Notes under the pieces: generated by a model
Databases searched by the model: none
Told to the model about the DNA's origin: nothing
What the model saw: the letters and a program-made list of their open reading frames with translations, nothing else
Position numbers and translations under genes: made by a program
Assembly (NCBI GenBank): GCA_036250195.1
Contig: JAVHZZ010000011.1
Location: 60,082,919-60,146,918, forward strand
Reading direction: 5' to 3'
Length of the DNA: 64,000 bases
Source: Mixophyes australis
Lineage: Eukaryota > Chordata > Amphibia > Anura > Limnodynastidae
Shown: in pieces, positions 1 through 10,423 of the stretch
Numbering within the stretch: position 1 is the stretch's first letter
Layout: the number at the start of each line of letters is the position of its first letter

Positions 1-106
1 TACCAGTTTAATATATTTGCCTCTGCGGATGCAAATTTTGCTCGTAGTGCTTTATGAGCAGGGCTTTCAGAGTAGTCCCACCCTTAGGGGGCTGCTTTAG
101 AACGTC

Positions 107-449
107 CCCATGGTAAGCAGTGTCCCCCAGACCGGATGAAGGAGAAAAGAGGATTTATGTACTTACGTTAAATCCGTTTCTCTGATTCCGTCTGGGGGAT
201 ACTGCGATCCCTCCCTTCTGTTTTTCTTCTGTGTGTTCTTGTGTGACTGCCCTTTTTTATCTTGGGCTTGTTAAAACTAACTGGACAGGAAGAGGCAGGG
301 GGTTTGTAGAGGGGAGGGGTTTGCCAGCAGTACTAAATTAACTAGTTAGGTGCCAACTCCCAAGCTCCCCTCCACATCCCATGGTAAGCAGTGTCCCCCA
401 GACGGAATCAGAGAAACGGATTTAACGTAAGTACATAAATCCTCTTTTC
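107..449. repeat. Foldback repeat, 62-bp inverted arms
   Basis: Arm 144-205 is the reverse complement of arm 388-449 with one mismatch, separated by about 180 bp. A second, direct repeat of about 26 bp occurs at 107-132 and 378-403 (both read cccatggtaagcagtgtccc and on). The right arm ends where readable PLE reverse transcriptase begins (about 451), so this unit either inserted into or truncated that element. No coding potential. The family is not recognised; it resembles a foldback or MITE-type DNA element. The left boundary may lie outside the window. Confidence 0.75.
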
Positions 450-452
450 AGA

Positions 453-1728
453 TTTCAAGATTCCTTTTATTTGCAGCGTGTTGGCACGGCGATGGGTACC
501 AGGTTCGCCCCTAGCTATGCAAACATTTTCATGACCCAGTGGGAGGAGATATGGGTGTGGAATGGTCATGACTTTGGGGCGGACCTGGTATCCTGGCATC
601 GATACATTGACGACATATTTTTTTATCTGGAGAGGTTCTGAGGCCGACTTACAAAATTTCTGCACTTATTTAAATTCAAATTCACATCATATTGAACTTA
701 CTTTTGATTACAGCAAAAAAACAGTACATTTTCTAGACATCACAGTGTATAGCACGGATCGAGGGTTACAAACAAAAACATATTGTAAACCTACGGACAT
801 AGGGGGGTATATAGAGTACAACAGCAATCATCACAGGGTGTGGTTAGATAACATGCCGCTCGGGCAAATGAAGAGACTTAAGAGAAACTGTACGGAGGAA
901 AATATATTTGCCAGCCAACTTCAGGATATGAAGAAACAATTTACCGAGAAAGGGTATAGGGGTGACCTTTTAGATAGGATGGAGGAAAAAATTCAAGCAA
1001 TTGATAGGAAGGAACTTCTTAGGAAAAATATTGAAAAGAATAAAGAGGTAACATCGAATAGGTTTGACTGGGCCTTTGTATCCCAGTATAGTAAGGACTT
1101 CAAAGAGGTAGAAAGAGTGTTTTCCAAATATTGGGATATTTTAAAAAAAGACAACATTATAGGTAACCATATTCCTGAGAGGCCTAAATTTATTTATAAA
1201 AAAGCACCGAATCTGAGAAATTTCCTGGTTAAGAGCCATATACCTGTGGAACAATGGAAATTCATTAGATCTAAGGGGTTTCATCAGAGTGGAGAATGTA
1301 TGGCTTGCCGTACATGTAGATCTGAAACTAGTAAATACACAGAAGTGATCATTAATGGAGTTAGATGTAAAATAGACCAATTCATGACCTGCCACACAAA
1401 AAATGTTGTGTATGCGGTGAAGTGTGAATGTGGCCTGTTTTATGTGGGCATAACAACTCGCCCACTAAAAATTAGGATGCGTGAACATGTGTATAACATA
1501 AGGAGGGGCTTAGAAACTTATTCACTATCCAACCACTTTAAGGTGCAACATTCCTGCAATCCTGAAAAAATTAAAGAATTTTGGGGTATTCAACACATTG
1601 AGAACAGTGAAAGGAATAGTGATATAGCCTCATCACTGGCGAAAGCAGAAATGAAGTGTATCTTTAAATATAATACTTTGGCCCCCAAGGGATTAAACCT
1701 AGACTTCGAATTGAAGAGGTTTTTATAA
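453..1728 (+). pseudogene. Penelope-like RT and GIY-YIG endonuclease, 5'-truncated, frameshifted
   Basis: The C-terminal part of a PLE polyprotein. From 474 one frame shows the RT signature QRVGTAMGTRFAPSYANIFM and then HRYIDDIF (catalytic YIDD at 603-614). That frame stops at 639. The next frame opens from about 619 and runs to the TAA at 1728, so there is a one-base frameshift in the T-run 618-624. The second frame carries the end of RT, a lysine-rich linker, a Cys cluster (ECMACRTC), then the endonuclease motif CECGLFYVGITTR with KIRMREH. The RT N-terminus is missing. PLEs encode RT plus GIY-YIG and move by target-primed reverse transcription. The ATG at 562 is not a real start. Non-functional as it stands. 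Confidence 0.9.
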
Positions 1729-2480
1729 GATGCCACATCCTCTTTCTTTTTAGAGGATATACATACCTGCAGTCTCCTAAATAATAATTGTGACTGATGG
1801 GACTCTGAGAATGTATTATTCATCCCCTCTGTTGATTGGAGGGAAAGATTTTTTTCTACTGTTGTATACCATCCTGAATGTAGTTTAGATACAAAAAATT
1901 TTCTGCCCTTGCCTTTATTTGGTCTTAATTTTAAGAATACAAAGATATCATTTTATAAAATGCGTAACATGCATAACATATAGCTAATTTACATTGCATT
2001 TAGAACATTTCATTGAATATTTTTCTGATGTGTTGATTTACATTTTATTTTTATGTGTCATCTCTTCTCTCATTTGTCTGGGATACACTGAACAATGGAG
2101 TATAACATTTGAGAAGAATTCCCTTCAGGAAAGACAAAGAGACTCTGACGTATTGATGTTTATTGTACCCATGTATGTTTAACATTATGTGTAGGATGGT
2201 AAATTGTTTCTTGTATTTTTATGAAATTTGTATCAATGTGTGTATATTTGCAACTTTATTCATGTATATCACAACTTTATTGATGTCCAGCTGGACATAG
2301 CGCTAACCGGAAGTGTAATGTAGTCACTTCCGGTTTGGCGATAGCGGGATGTTGAGGTTTGCTTAGCGTGGGCGGGGTGGTCTCCGTTGATACTTATATT
2401 TTATGGAGTCCGTGGCCGCAACTTTGAAGATGCCTTTCTATTTGTATTCTAAGTATTTGTTGGATAGTCGTGCTTTTTCA
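1729..2480 (+). mobile_element. 3' region of the first Penelope-like element
   Basis: AT-rich non-coding sequence directly downstream of the PLE stop codon, taken as its 3' untranslated tail. It includes a short inverted repeat around 2301-2335 (accggaagtg / cacttccggt). The downstream limit is uncertain. No hammerhead core was found in this stretch. Confidence 0.5.
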
Positions 2481-2685
2481 AATATAGATTTCACTGAATG
2501 ACCATTCCAAAATAGGGAAGTATTGAAAAACAGAAAAGGTTAGAATATATAGCGTTTTTGGGACTCCAGCTGCGTGCTGACCCTAACAAACAGCCTTCTA
2601 TAAATATAGATTTAAATGAATGACCCTTCGAAAATATAAAAGTATTGAGAAATAGAAAATATTAGAATATATAGCCTTTTTGGGG
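2481..2685. repeat. Two-copy tandem duplication
   Basis: Sequence 2481-2562 and sequence 2603-2685 are diverged copies of one roughly 80-bp unit (both contain aatatagattt, gaatgacc, agtattga and agaatatatagc), offset by about 120 bp. Non-coding, and origin unknown. Confidence 0.75.
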
Positions 2686-3160
2686 GGTGGGCAACTGCTG
2701 CTGAATCACACGCAAGCACCCAGTTTTTTTCAAAATTAATTCACTTGTCACTGCCCCATACAAGATTACTTTCACTAGAAAAACATTCAAGTTTAAAAGA
2801 AAGAAAGAAGTCTGACAGCAAAAGCACTGTTTTTCTCCAAAAATATATTAGTATTTAGCTCAGAATGATACTATTAGATATAGGCAATGCAATACATTAA
2901 CAACAACCAGTACCCACTAGTCTGTGTAAAGTGTATTTAAGATTGAATTTAAAAGCAATTGATCAGCAAACTCATGTAGCTGACTGACTCTTCTCTACAG
3001 AACTGCTTTATAATAATGACAGGATTCTACTGCTTTCCTAAATCCCTGGTTCACCCCTAGTGCTGTTTTATCAGTAGAGTACTGCAGCTAACCTCCTCCC
3101 TAGACGCTATCTCTTGTAAGATGGCACTGAAAAAACGGGGGAGGACTAATAAATATATAT
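2686..3160. other. Non-coding, nothing recognised
   Basis: AT-rich sequence with no coding signal on either strand and no repeat I could place. It is interstitial or intronic. Confidence 0.5.
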
Positions 3161-3345
3161 CATACTTGCTAACTTATGGGCGTACAGGGGGCGGGGATCA
3201 GAAAATCGCGTAATTTTGAACCTAGTTCTGCCCACTTCACTAGAAAGTGGGCAGATCCGAGAGATTGCCACACTCTCCTGGAAGTCTGTGAGACTCTCGC
3301 GAAATGCGGGAGTCTCACGGACATTCCGGGAGAGTTGGCAAGTAT

Positions 3346-3346
<1 letters not shown>
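3161..3346. mobile_element. MITE with CATACTTGC termini, copy 1
   Basis: Starts CATACTTGCTAACT and ends AGTTGGCAAGTATG, with GC-rich inverted internal segments (gggagtctcacgg, ctcctggaagtctg). Flanks atatatat and gtatatat are consistent with an 8-bp target duplication with one change. Copy 2 at 5818-6106 has a perfect 8-bp duplication, which points to an hAT- or P-like transposase. Non-autonomous; the short frames crossing it are chance. Confidence 0.85.
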
Positions 3347-3388
<42 letters not shown>

Positions 3389-3396
3389 TGACAGAG

Positions 3397-3433
<37 letters not shown>
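3347..3433. repeat. (TA)n microsatellites
   Basis: Two TA runs, about 3347-3380 and 3402-3432, separated by 20 bp. The TYR/ILE frames through them are artefacts. Confidence 0.95.
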
Positions 3434-3434
<1 letters not shown>

Positions 3435-3715
3435 AGTATAGTCAGGGGAACAGGTATCATCTCCTGGGAGAACAGCAGCAGTAAGACACACGAGTCCAGA
3501 AGTTTCAGGATAACAGCCACAGCCAGTTTATTCACCAGCTTGTAAACAGAAACAAAACACAAATAAAATCCTAGCCGTCTGGCTGCTAGCTAATACAGTT
3601 ATGGAGGCCCTCGCTCATGTGTAGGACACACACACACACACAAACACACACCGGCAATTTATTTTTTGCAAAACGCACACTATATAACATATTTATATAT
3701 ATATATAACAAACTA

Positions 3716-3774
<59 letters not shown>

Positions 3775-4560
3775 AAAATGGAGGAGGAGGCGCACAATAG
3801 TGTAGTATATTGATATAATATTGGGATCACACAAGAACCCACAGTAGGACCGGAAACACCAGTGGAGAGGAAACCAGGAAACAAAAACTGTAATATAACA
3901 TCCAATGTGTAGATGTAATATACAAGTTACAGCTTATTCTCAAACAGAGTCACAGTGGGTGAACTCGCAGAATTTCCATATATTAAAAACCCAGGACACA
4001 CTTATGCAGATGTATGCGTACCAGATAGCAAAACTTTTAAGCTTTGTGTACGTAGATATCCTTCATCTGGTCACAAACGGGTCACACGACTGGATACATA
4101 ACTGTCAGCCAGATATACGACTTGATAGGCTTATCTGTAAAGCTGATGGTGTCTATGATACTGCTACAAGCTTCCAATACCAATGCTTCTCCTAAGAAGG
4201 GGAGTCACCGGATACAGCTGGGACCTCAGACCATAAGCGCAATAAAAAAGGAGCTAAAATAGTGTAATACTGTATGATGCAAATTTTAATAAAAAGGTAA
4301 GTATCACACTTACATAAAATCAAATATAAAGTGCATGTAAAGGTTTCTTTTTATGGTATCTAGGATGCATGCATTCTTGTGGGACTTGCAACAGTCAGTT
4401 CTTAATGTGTCTCCACGGCAGCCTTACTGGAAGACATCCAGTGCCCAAAGAGTCTTATACCACAATATCCAGATGAGCAATCACAATCCTCAACGCGTTT
4501 CGTCCGTGTAACAGATAGACTTCATCAGGAGGAACATAAGCAAATAGAAAATATATAGAC
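3434..4560 (-). mobile_element. Terminal (pLTR-like) region of a Penelope-like element
   Basis: Non-coding sequence assigned to a PLE because it ends in a hammerhead-type motif on the minus strand (4487-4533), a known hallmark of PLE terminal repeats. It also contains a (CA)n run at about 3629-3651 and a (TA)n run at about 3717-3769. The 96-codon frame at 3905-4195 shows no family features and is treated as chance. Only the ribozyme end is well supported; the left limit is a guess. Confidence 0.5.
4487..4533 (-). ncRNA. Hammerhead ribozyme, type I, Penelope-associated
   Basis: On the minus strand the order is TCCTC (4533-4529), CTGATGA (4528-4522), stem II closed by GTC/GAC, GAAA, ACGCGTT, then GAGGA (4491-4487). 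TCCTC and GAGGA pair perfectly as stem I. All the core boxes (CUGAUGA and GAAA) are intact, and stem III is the minimal form expected in PLE hammerheads. Stem II has 3-4 pairs and a long loop. The predicted cleavage site follows the GTT, just before GAGGA. Activity is inferred, not shown. Confidence 0.75.
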
Positions 4561-4594
4561 ACATAATCCGAACAGCTCATCTCTAATAATTGCA

Positions 4595-4860
4595 AACTGA
4601 TGATAATGCCAGTCACCAGCACTAGATAGCTACTTCTGATTGGATGATTGCTGATTCACTTCTGGTGCTTTTTTCATTGCTCGTGCCTACAATAGTTTGA
4701 TTAAATGATTACAATGATTTTTTTTGCTGTATTCATTTATACACGAGAAGGATGAGTATACCTGCTGTATTATAGAGAGTTTCTTTTAAATCAAACCTAA
4801 CAGCGAATGCATTTTCCGCTATCAAAACAAATATTAATAAACTTTTCCTGTGCTTAATAA
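4595..4860. repeat. Dispersed repeat, copy 1 (pairs with 10995-11195)
   Basis: Shares cagtcaccagcac-type start, cttctgattg, ctgtattatag, and cgctatcaaaacaaat with 10995-11195 in the same order and orientation. The family is unidentified. It lies just upstream of the first recognised host exon. Confidence 0.65.
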
Positions 4861-4908
4861 TAACATTTATTCTTCAAGTTTTCTATTCTGTTTATTTGTT
4901 TATTCCAG

Positions 4909-5143
4909 GACTTGGAAACCCGGCTTTCAAGGATGAGACTCATGGGATGTTCTGTGAGGCTAGTGGCTCAACTCTCACTTGGTATTTGAATGGTGTAAAA
5001 CAGGATGTAGGGCTTGGTAGAGAGCCCCCATTTCTGCTACCAGTAGCTCCTGGTAGTAATAGCATACTGTCACTTGAAGAGAGTGTTGGAGAAAACTGCA
5101 ACAAGACAGAAAACAGAGAAGTGCTGCTGAGCATACACTGTGG
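4909..5143 (+). CDS. TMEM25: Host gene exon, first Ig domain, TMEM25-like
   Basis: An acceptor (tattccag) precedes 4909 and a donor (gg|gtatct) follows 5143. Read in the frame with codons at 4911, 4914 and on, it gives a short Ig domain: GMFCEASGS with the first Cys, then LTWYLNGVKQD with the core Trp, an Asn-Lys-Thr glycosylation-type site, and a second Cys region. It fits the membrane-distal Ig domain of vertebrate TMEM25 (Cys, then W-Y-L-x-G), a single-pass membrane protein reported in mammals to act in late endosomes on NMDA receptor subunit levels. The signal-peptide exon is not in view. The frame stays open past the donor to 5234, so a later donor cannot be excluded. Its phase (two bases left over) does not fit the next exon's first acceptor; see the Ig2 exon. 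Confidence 0.75.
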
Positions 5144-5817
5144 GTATCTGCTTATATTATATTATCATTTTGTACACACTGCGAATATGTATAAAATATT
5201 GGTTTTGTGTGAACTGTGTGACATGTTAAACTAGTTTTCTGTGCTCTATGGCCATGTTTAATGTGTTTGTTTTGTGCCTATCAGTATCAATACTGGAAGT
5301 TTGGGAAAATAGCATGTTGTTATGGGTTAAAGAGGTAAGAATTTTGCAGCTTGAGACATAGTGCTCACCTCACACCAAGGCAGGAATGCCTCAATGCACT
5401 AACAGCATGTATGAGTTGTGTGTGTAATGTGTTATCACAAATATAGCAGAGTTTAGTATACTGTAATTAAGTCCATATTATTTTATTTAGCCTGTCACAG
5501 CACGGGGTACTAGAGCCAAAGCTCACACTATAAATCCCAATACCTAGGTTCATAGATCACATAGGAAATATAGGTTAGGAAAAATACAAGCGTATCTTTT
5601 ATTCAAAAATACAACAACATAATGCAAAACAATAATAATACTATCTACAAACACATCTAACAAAAGTCAGGTGAGTTATTGGGGGGAGGGGGAGTCTCAT
5701 TGACTTCTATTGAGGGCGTGGCCATGCGAATCACCTCTTTAGGCCCTGCCCCTCTGCTAAACAGCACCAATTTGGGCTATTACAGCAAGGGGAGGGGCCA
5801 GGATGACACAATTAACC
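5144..5817. other. Intron sequence, nothing recognised
   Basis: Within the TMEM25-like intron. A short phrase (aaagctcacactata) recurs near 16751, suggesting an unidentified repeat around 5490-5660. No coding signal. Confidence 0.5.
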
Positions 5818-6106
5818 CATACTTGCCAACTTATGGCAAGTATGATCCGGGAGCTGCAGAAGGAAGGTGGGCATGCAGGGGCGGGGCTTTGAAAATCGGG
5901 TCATTTTGGCCCCGCCCCATGACGTACTGACGCAATCCGCGTCTTTTTACAATGGGGGTGGGGCCAAACGCCGCCATTCCCGTTGAATCGCGGCGATTTG
6001 GACCAAATTCGGCCCATGCGGGAGATTGCTATACTCTCCCGGGAGTCCGTGAGACTTACCCAAAATGCGAGAGTCTCCCAGACATTCTGAGAGAGTTTCA
6101 AGTATG
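5818..6106. mobile_element. MITE with CATACTTGCC termini, copy 2, perfect 8-bp TSD
   Basis: Begins CATACTTGCCAACTT and ends CAAGTATG. The flanks 5810-5817 and 6107-6114 are both aattaacc, an exact 8-bp target duplication. The interior is GC-rich and shares the gggagtctc/gagagt blocks with 3161-3346. The 8-bp duplication fits hAT-like mobilisation. Inserted in the intron of the host gene. Confidence 0.9.
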
Positions 6107-6126
6107 AATTAACCACACCCAAAAAT

Positions 6127-6159
6127 TTGGGAGTCTCCCGGACACTCTGGGAGAGTCGA
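6127..6159. repeat. Fragment of the same MITE family
   Basis: Holds ttgggagtctcccggacac and ctgggagagtc, the terminal block of the CATACTTGCC MITE, 20 bp beyond copy 2. Confidence 0.6.
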
Positions 6160-6345
6160 TTTATTTATTCAGTAATCTGCTTTACAGGGATGTTGTGATT
6201 GATACACTTAAGTGTATCATGCACATCGGCCCATAAGGCAGATAAAGAGGTGTGTTTGTGCAATTTGCATAGTATTCTGAATTGTACTCATCGGAAGATC
6301 CGTGTGACTTGGAATACTGTGTAAATTACGGAATGTATAGCCACA
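6160..6345. repeat. Dispersed repeat, copy 1 (pairs with 8975-9125)
   Basis: Shares ttatttattcagtaatctgc, then acttggaatactgtgtaaat, with 8975-9125 in the same orientation. Both copies lie in the same intron, 2.8 kb apart. Family unknown. Confidence 0.75.
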
Positions 6346-7077
6346 AACAGATGTGAACTGCAGATAGTTGAAAATTCATTTATTATATAAATTCATTAAA
6401 AACTCATAATAAAATTTGCAATTAGCTAGTAAATCATATATACACTTTATCAATTGTACAAACTAAATCTGAAAGCTAAATAAACCAGAAAACCACAGCA
6501 CTGAGAGTAGTACTCACTCAGTTGTGAATAAATCTGTGAAACAGAAATTTAAAAAAATTGCACATTTAATAATTAGAAGAAATAAAAACAAGAACCAAAA
6601 TCTAAATAAAAATATTGCATATAATGACATTCTTAGCTGTTGATCAGTGCACTGATCTAAAAATACCATAAAACCCAAAACCACAATTGGCAATAATATC
6701 CTTGATTAATCAATGGTCATCCATGGAATATTGTCTCAGAGATCAACCATGGTCATATATCTCATCTACCTTGGATATTAATGGTTTGCTCAACAAAGCC
6801 CAGAACGAGATTTCATCAATATGCAGCTATATATCTCGCTCATAGTATATAATAGACTTCTGTATAAATCAGATGTTCCAAGTGTAACTTAATCCTCCTT
6901 AATTGAGAGAGGATTGTTGGCACTGCTGAGGACATGGTTTTATTATTGAAATTGGCTGCAGTTACATGTATACGGTGCTGATTATATGGAGCCAGAGCAG
7001 AGGGACCATTGAGGAACCAATACATGTGGAAGTTGTGTGGTTGTCAGCTAGTTTGTCTATCAATAATTTTATTCTTC
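6346..7077. other. Intron sequence, nothing recognised
   Basis: AT-rich intron with no coding or repeat assignment. Confidence 0.5.
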
Positions 7078-7082
7078 TGTGA

Positions 7083-8622
7083 TGTCACGGGCACTAGGAG
7101 TCTTTGCCCAGGATATCACCAGATGATGGACTTACCAGAGTAATATAGTTGGTACTATGGTTCTCTGGTAGCAGGGTGACAACGGAACAGGAGAAACAGC
7201 AGATGGTGAGAGAATGCTCGAGGAAAGTCTATGACTAGCAGCAACTGGTAATGAGTAGATGAATGTACACGAGGAACCAGATGGACAAAGAAACGTGAGG
7301 AAAGTCAGTGGTCTGCGTATAGCAAGTTGTACCACTGCTATAGTGAGGAGGAATGTCCAGGAGTAGCGAGGATGTAGTGAGAGTCAGCGGTCTGCGTATA
7401 GCAAGTTGTACCGCTGTCTATAGTGAAGGAATGGAATCCAGGTGAAAGTAGGTAACGGGGAAGTCAGTGGTCTGCGTATAGCAAGTTGTACCACTGCTTA
7501 TGTGAGAGGATACTTGAAACTGATGTCACAGGGAACAGGAGTCAGTGGTCTGCGTCAGCAAGTTGTACCACTGCTATATATATGTGAGGAGGGGCACGAG
7601 GAGATGAATGTAAAGCAGAGTATACACGGGGCACACAGAACTTGATCCCACGATGATATCCACAATACAACGATAACTGACAAGCACTGCTTGAAGTATA
7701 CAAAGTCACAAAAGCTATCCAGACAATAGGAAACAAAGTCAATGGTAACAATAGCTTCAGTGGATAGGAGGCTCCGGAGGAGAACACAACTCAGTCCAGA
7801 TGGATATGCAATACACAAGCAAAGTCAATGGAAAGTATGCATACCGCGGTTCAGGAGATCAGGCTGTCAGAGAGAGGTGCGGGGATACCTGAACGGCTGA
7901 AGGCCGGCAGGAGGAGAGACCACTGGAGGGTGGAAGCGGTAATCAGGTTGGTGCAGTGCACGGCAGGTAATCCAGAATCAACGAAGCAATACTCAGGAAG
8001 CAGTAGTAAGGGGAACTGGAAACATGAAGAACACGGGAGAGTTGAGGCTGTCTGGTATCCAGTAGTAGTGGTGGAGGCAGCGGGGAGAAGGCACGCTGAA
8101 CACGGGAGAGTAGAGGCGGTCTGGAACCCTGTAGTAGTAACGGAGGCAGCGGAGAGCTGACACGATAAACACAGGAGCGTTGAGACGATCAGGAACTCTG
8201 TAGTAGTAACGGAGGCAGCGGAGAGCTGACACGATAAACCCAGGAGAGTTGAGACGAACAGGAACTCTGTAGTAGTAACGGAGGCAGCGGATAGGAATCA
8301 GCTGAGTGCAGGCACGATGAACACAGGAGAGTTGAAGTGGTCTGGAAACCACAATAGCAGTAAACAGGAATCAGCAGGAGCTGAACACACGAGGAACACA
8401 GGAACACCTTCAGAGGCTCATGGGGAATGAGACTCCAAGATCAGGCAACCAGGTAATGATCACAGGTGGTTTAAATAGGGAGGGTTGCCTGATCATCCAA
8501 TAAATTAAAGCAACAGGTACTGAAGGTTTAATAAGGGCTGCACCTGCGCAGACCCTCAGGATGGCGGACGGCCACGGATCCTGAATACACGGGAAATGAC
8601 ACTCACAGTCCGGTGAGTGACA
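7083..8622 (-). mobile_element. Solo LTR of a Ty3-type retrotransposon, copy A
   Basis: Minus-strand copy of a long LTR family also present at 19704-21477 and 26479-28261. On the plus strand it starts TGTCACGGGCACTAGG and ends CCGGTGAGTGACA. Flanks 7078-7082 and 8623-8627 are both tgtga, an exact 5-bp target duplication. It holds two tandem arrays: hairpin units with cagtggt...accactg near 7300-7585, and a roughly 70-80-bp unit with ggaggcagcgga near 8060-8330. No internal domain is present, so it is a solo LTR from recombination. It lies antisense in the intron of the host gene. Confidence 0.93.
7300..7585. repeat. Hairpin minisatellite inside LTR copy A
   Basis: Four units with the core cagtggtctgcg...agcaagttgtaccactg (one variant tcagcggt/accgctg) spaced about 75-85 bp apart. 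Each unit is self-complementary at its ends. In the variant unit both arms change together (agcggt with accgct), which keeps the pairing. Confidence 0.8.
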
Positions 8623-8722
8623 TGTGAGTACTAATTAGATGTAAAGTAGCTTCCAGAATTACTAAAGAAAAAAGCTAGAAAGGTATCTCTCAATTAAAGT
8701 TTTCCAGCATAAATAGTCATCT

Positions 8723-8779
8723 AGCGAAACACACTGATGCGTTTCATCGCCTTCAAGCGATTTCTTCAAAGCTACGCTA
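8723..8779 (-). ncRNA. Degenerate hammerhead-like fold, PLE-derived
   Basis: On the minus strand: TAGCG, then TTTGAAGAA in place of CUGAUGA, hairpin ATCGC-TTGAAG-GCGAT, GAAACGC, and finally CGCTA, which pairs with the opening TAGCG. The layout is that of the PLE hammerheads at 4487 and 38657, but the catalytic CUGAUGA box is changed, so it should not cleave. An old terminal-repeat remnant. Confidence 0.5.
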
Positions 8780-8974
8780 TGCTGTGTTGAAAGCAGCTGC
8801 AGATAGGTCTCTTGGAGATGTATCTTTTGCGGGTGCTTTCTGCTAGTGCACGAGATCTTGCAGTATGTAGAAAATAATTACATTTTTTCAAAAAAAGGTG
8901 AGCAACCCCTCCTAAATAGCTTAACCCACCCTAGTGCTGTTTGGGGGGAGGAAACACAGTTTTTTTTACATACA

Positions 8975-9125
8975 TTAATTTATTTATTCAGTAATCTGCT
9001 TTACAGGACTGCTGTGGCTGATACATTTAAGTGTATAAGTAGGAGTGTTTGTGCAATTTCTGAGTTGCATGGATCTAAAGATCTGTTTGACTTGGAATAC
9101 TGTGTAAATTACGGGATGCAATTTA
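8975..9125. repeat. Dispersed repeat, copy 2 (pairs with 6160-6345)
   Basis: See 6160-6345. Directly downstream there is a short palindrome (tgcaatttacac / gtgtaaattgca) at about 9118-9149. Confidence 0.75.
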
Positions 9126-9149
9126 CACTTACAGGTTAGGTGTAAATTG

Positions 9150-9738
9150 CATCCGACTGTACATGAGGCCCTCAGTATTTTAGGTATCCCCAACAACTTT
9201 GGCAACTGATTAGGTTTGCCTAGTTCTAGTGCCGGCCTGTTGATACTAAAAATAGAGTGCACATGGCTGGAGCATAGAGGAATGGGTACTTTTGGAGTGT
9301 TCTGAGACAAATTCAGCATGCATTAAGCAAGATAATTTTCTCCAAGGTTTTTCCCTCAAATACTGTCCTTAATATCGCCATTTTGTTGGCAGAAACTTTA
9401 CTGTATCTGTCTATTAATAGTCCTAAGTGATAGAAGATATAATTTCCATTAAATATTGATTCAAATCACTTACAAAATTGGCTACTAGTGTTTTTCCACC
9501 ACAATAAAGTTGCAATCTCTGAAAGTAACAATATAACGTGATAATTATATATACCTAAGGCACATAGAGGGGTGATGTATTTCTCCTATGTGCATGTGTT
9601 TTTCATTTTCTGAGAGGCTGAGAAGAGAAGTGTGTTAATATAAGTGCATGTAGCATGATACTATATATTGAGAAAATGTAAAGCTTCATAACAAATCAAA
9701 TGTATATGATAAATAATCTTACTTTTCCCACTATACAG
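9150..9738. other. Intron sequence upstream of the Ig2 exon
   Basis: No coding or repeat signal. It ends in the acceptor actatacag at 9738. Confidence 0.5.
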
Positions 9739-9978
9739 TCCCACCTGATTCGCTGGTCAGAACACCCCATGCCTCTGGACTATCCCTCCTACTTCTCCTA
9801 GTGATCCAAACAAAGCCTCCCTCCAGCTTCACTGTGCGAGACCAAGACGTAAAACAGTTTATCAACTCTTCTCGATTGCTTCTGTTGGACACACGCAGTG
9901 TAGAGAGCAATGGCAGTTTGAGAGTAAAAATCAGCACTGAACAAAGTGGAGTCAGCCACGCTCCTGTCACTGCAATGG
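9739..9978 (+). CDS. TMEM25: Host gene exon, second Ig-like domain, TMEM25-like
   Basis: Acceptor ctatacag|tccc at 9738 and donor g|gtgagt at 9979. With codons at 9741 and every third base it reads a hydrophobic strand GLSLLLLLV, then PPSSFTVRDQD and FINSSRLLLLD, matching the membrane-proximal region of TMEM25 (G-L-x-V-L, N-P-P, D-Q-D, N-x-S, L-x-L-D). Phase at the 3' end is one base, which joins the next exon cleanly. At the 5' end, joining to the Ig1 exon through this acceptor is out of frame and meets a stop. A second acceptor, ctggtcag at 9760, keeps the frame but drops about seven residues. Either that site is used, there is an unseen small exon, or the assembly has an indel. Confidence 0.85.
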
Positions 9979-10103
9979 GTGAGTTGCGTAAATCATAATC
10001 TACCCACCAATAAAACTTACATCATATAATATATTTTACATAACTGTAAATGTCTTCATTATTTTCAATAGTAATCATATTCCTACTTTACACTAAATCT
10101 TAG

Positions 10104-10232
10104 GTCTTCTTTCAACCCGGGTAGAGCTCCCTTTGTTGGCTCTAATTGTTGCGGGTTCTGCAATGGCTGCTGGAATTCTTTTGATTAATATCCTGGTCTG
10201 GTGTCTCGTGTTGAAAAGGAAGAAAAATAAAT
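10104..10232 (+). CDS. TMEM25: Host gene exon, transmembrane segment, TMEM25-like
   Basis: Acceptor atcttag|gtct and donor aaat|gtgagt. Joined to the one base left from the previous exon it reads GLLSTRVELPLLALIVAG, a single hydrophobic helix of about 24 residues, then a basic stop-transfer stretch KRKKNK. The GLL-TRVE-PLL string is nearly the same as in mammalian TMEM25 at the same place, which is the strongest evidence for the gene name. Length is 129 nt, leaving phase 1. Confidence 0.92.
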
Positions 10233-10423
10233 GTGAGTGACAGTTCATAGAAGTCTGTTCATGTCAGGATATGTGAAAATTCTGAGGGTAAACAGGTTCA
10301 GGTAAAAGGAGAAAAAAGTAAGTAAAAGCCGGTTAGGGCACAATTACATGGAGATGTGAAATGTCTTTGGATATGCAAGTGCACCTCTTAATAACCTTAC
10401 AGAGCCTTTCTTATTTTTTGTAG

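Noticed and set aside
4896..5234. Taking the whole 112-codon frame as a gene
   Set aside because: Only 4909-5143 is supported, by an acceptor, a donor and Ig features; the rest is intron reading through.
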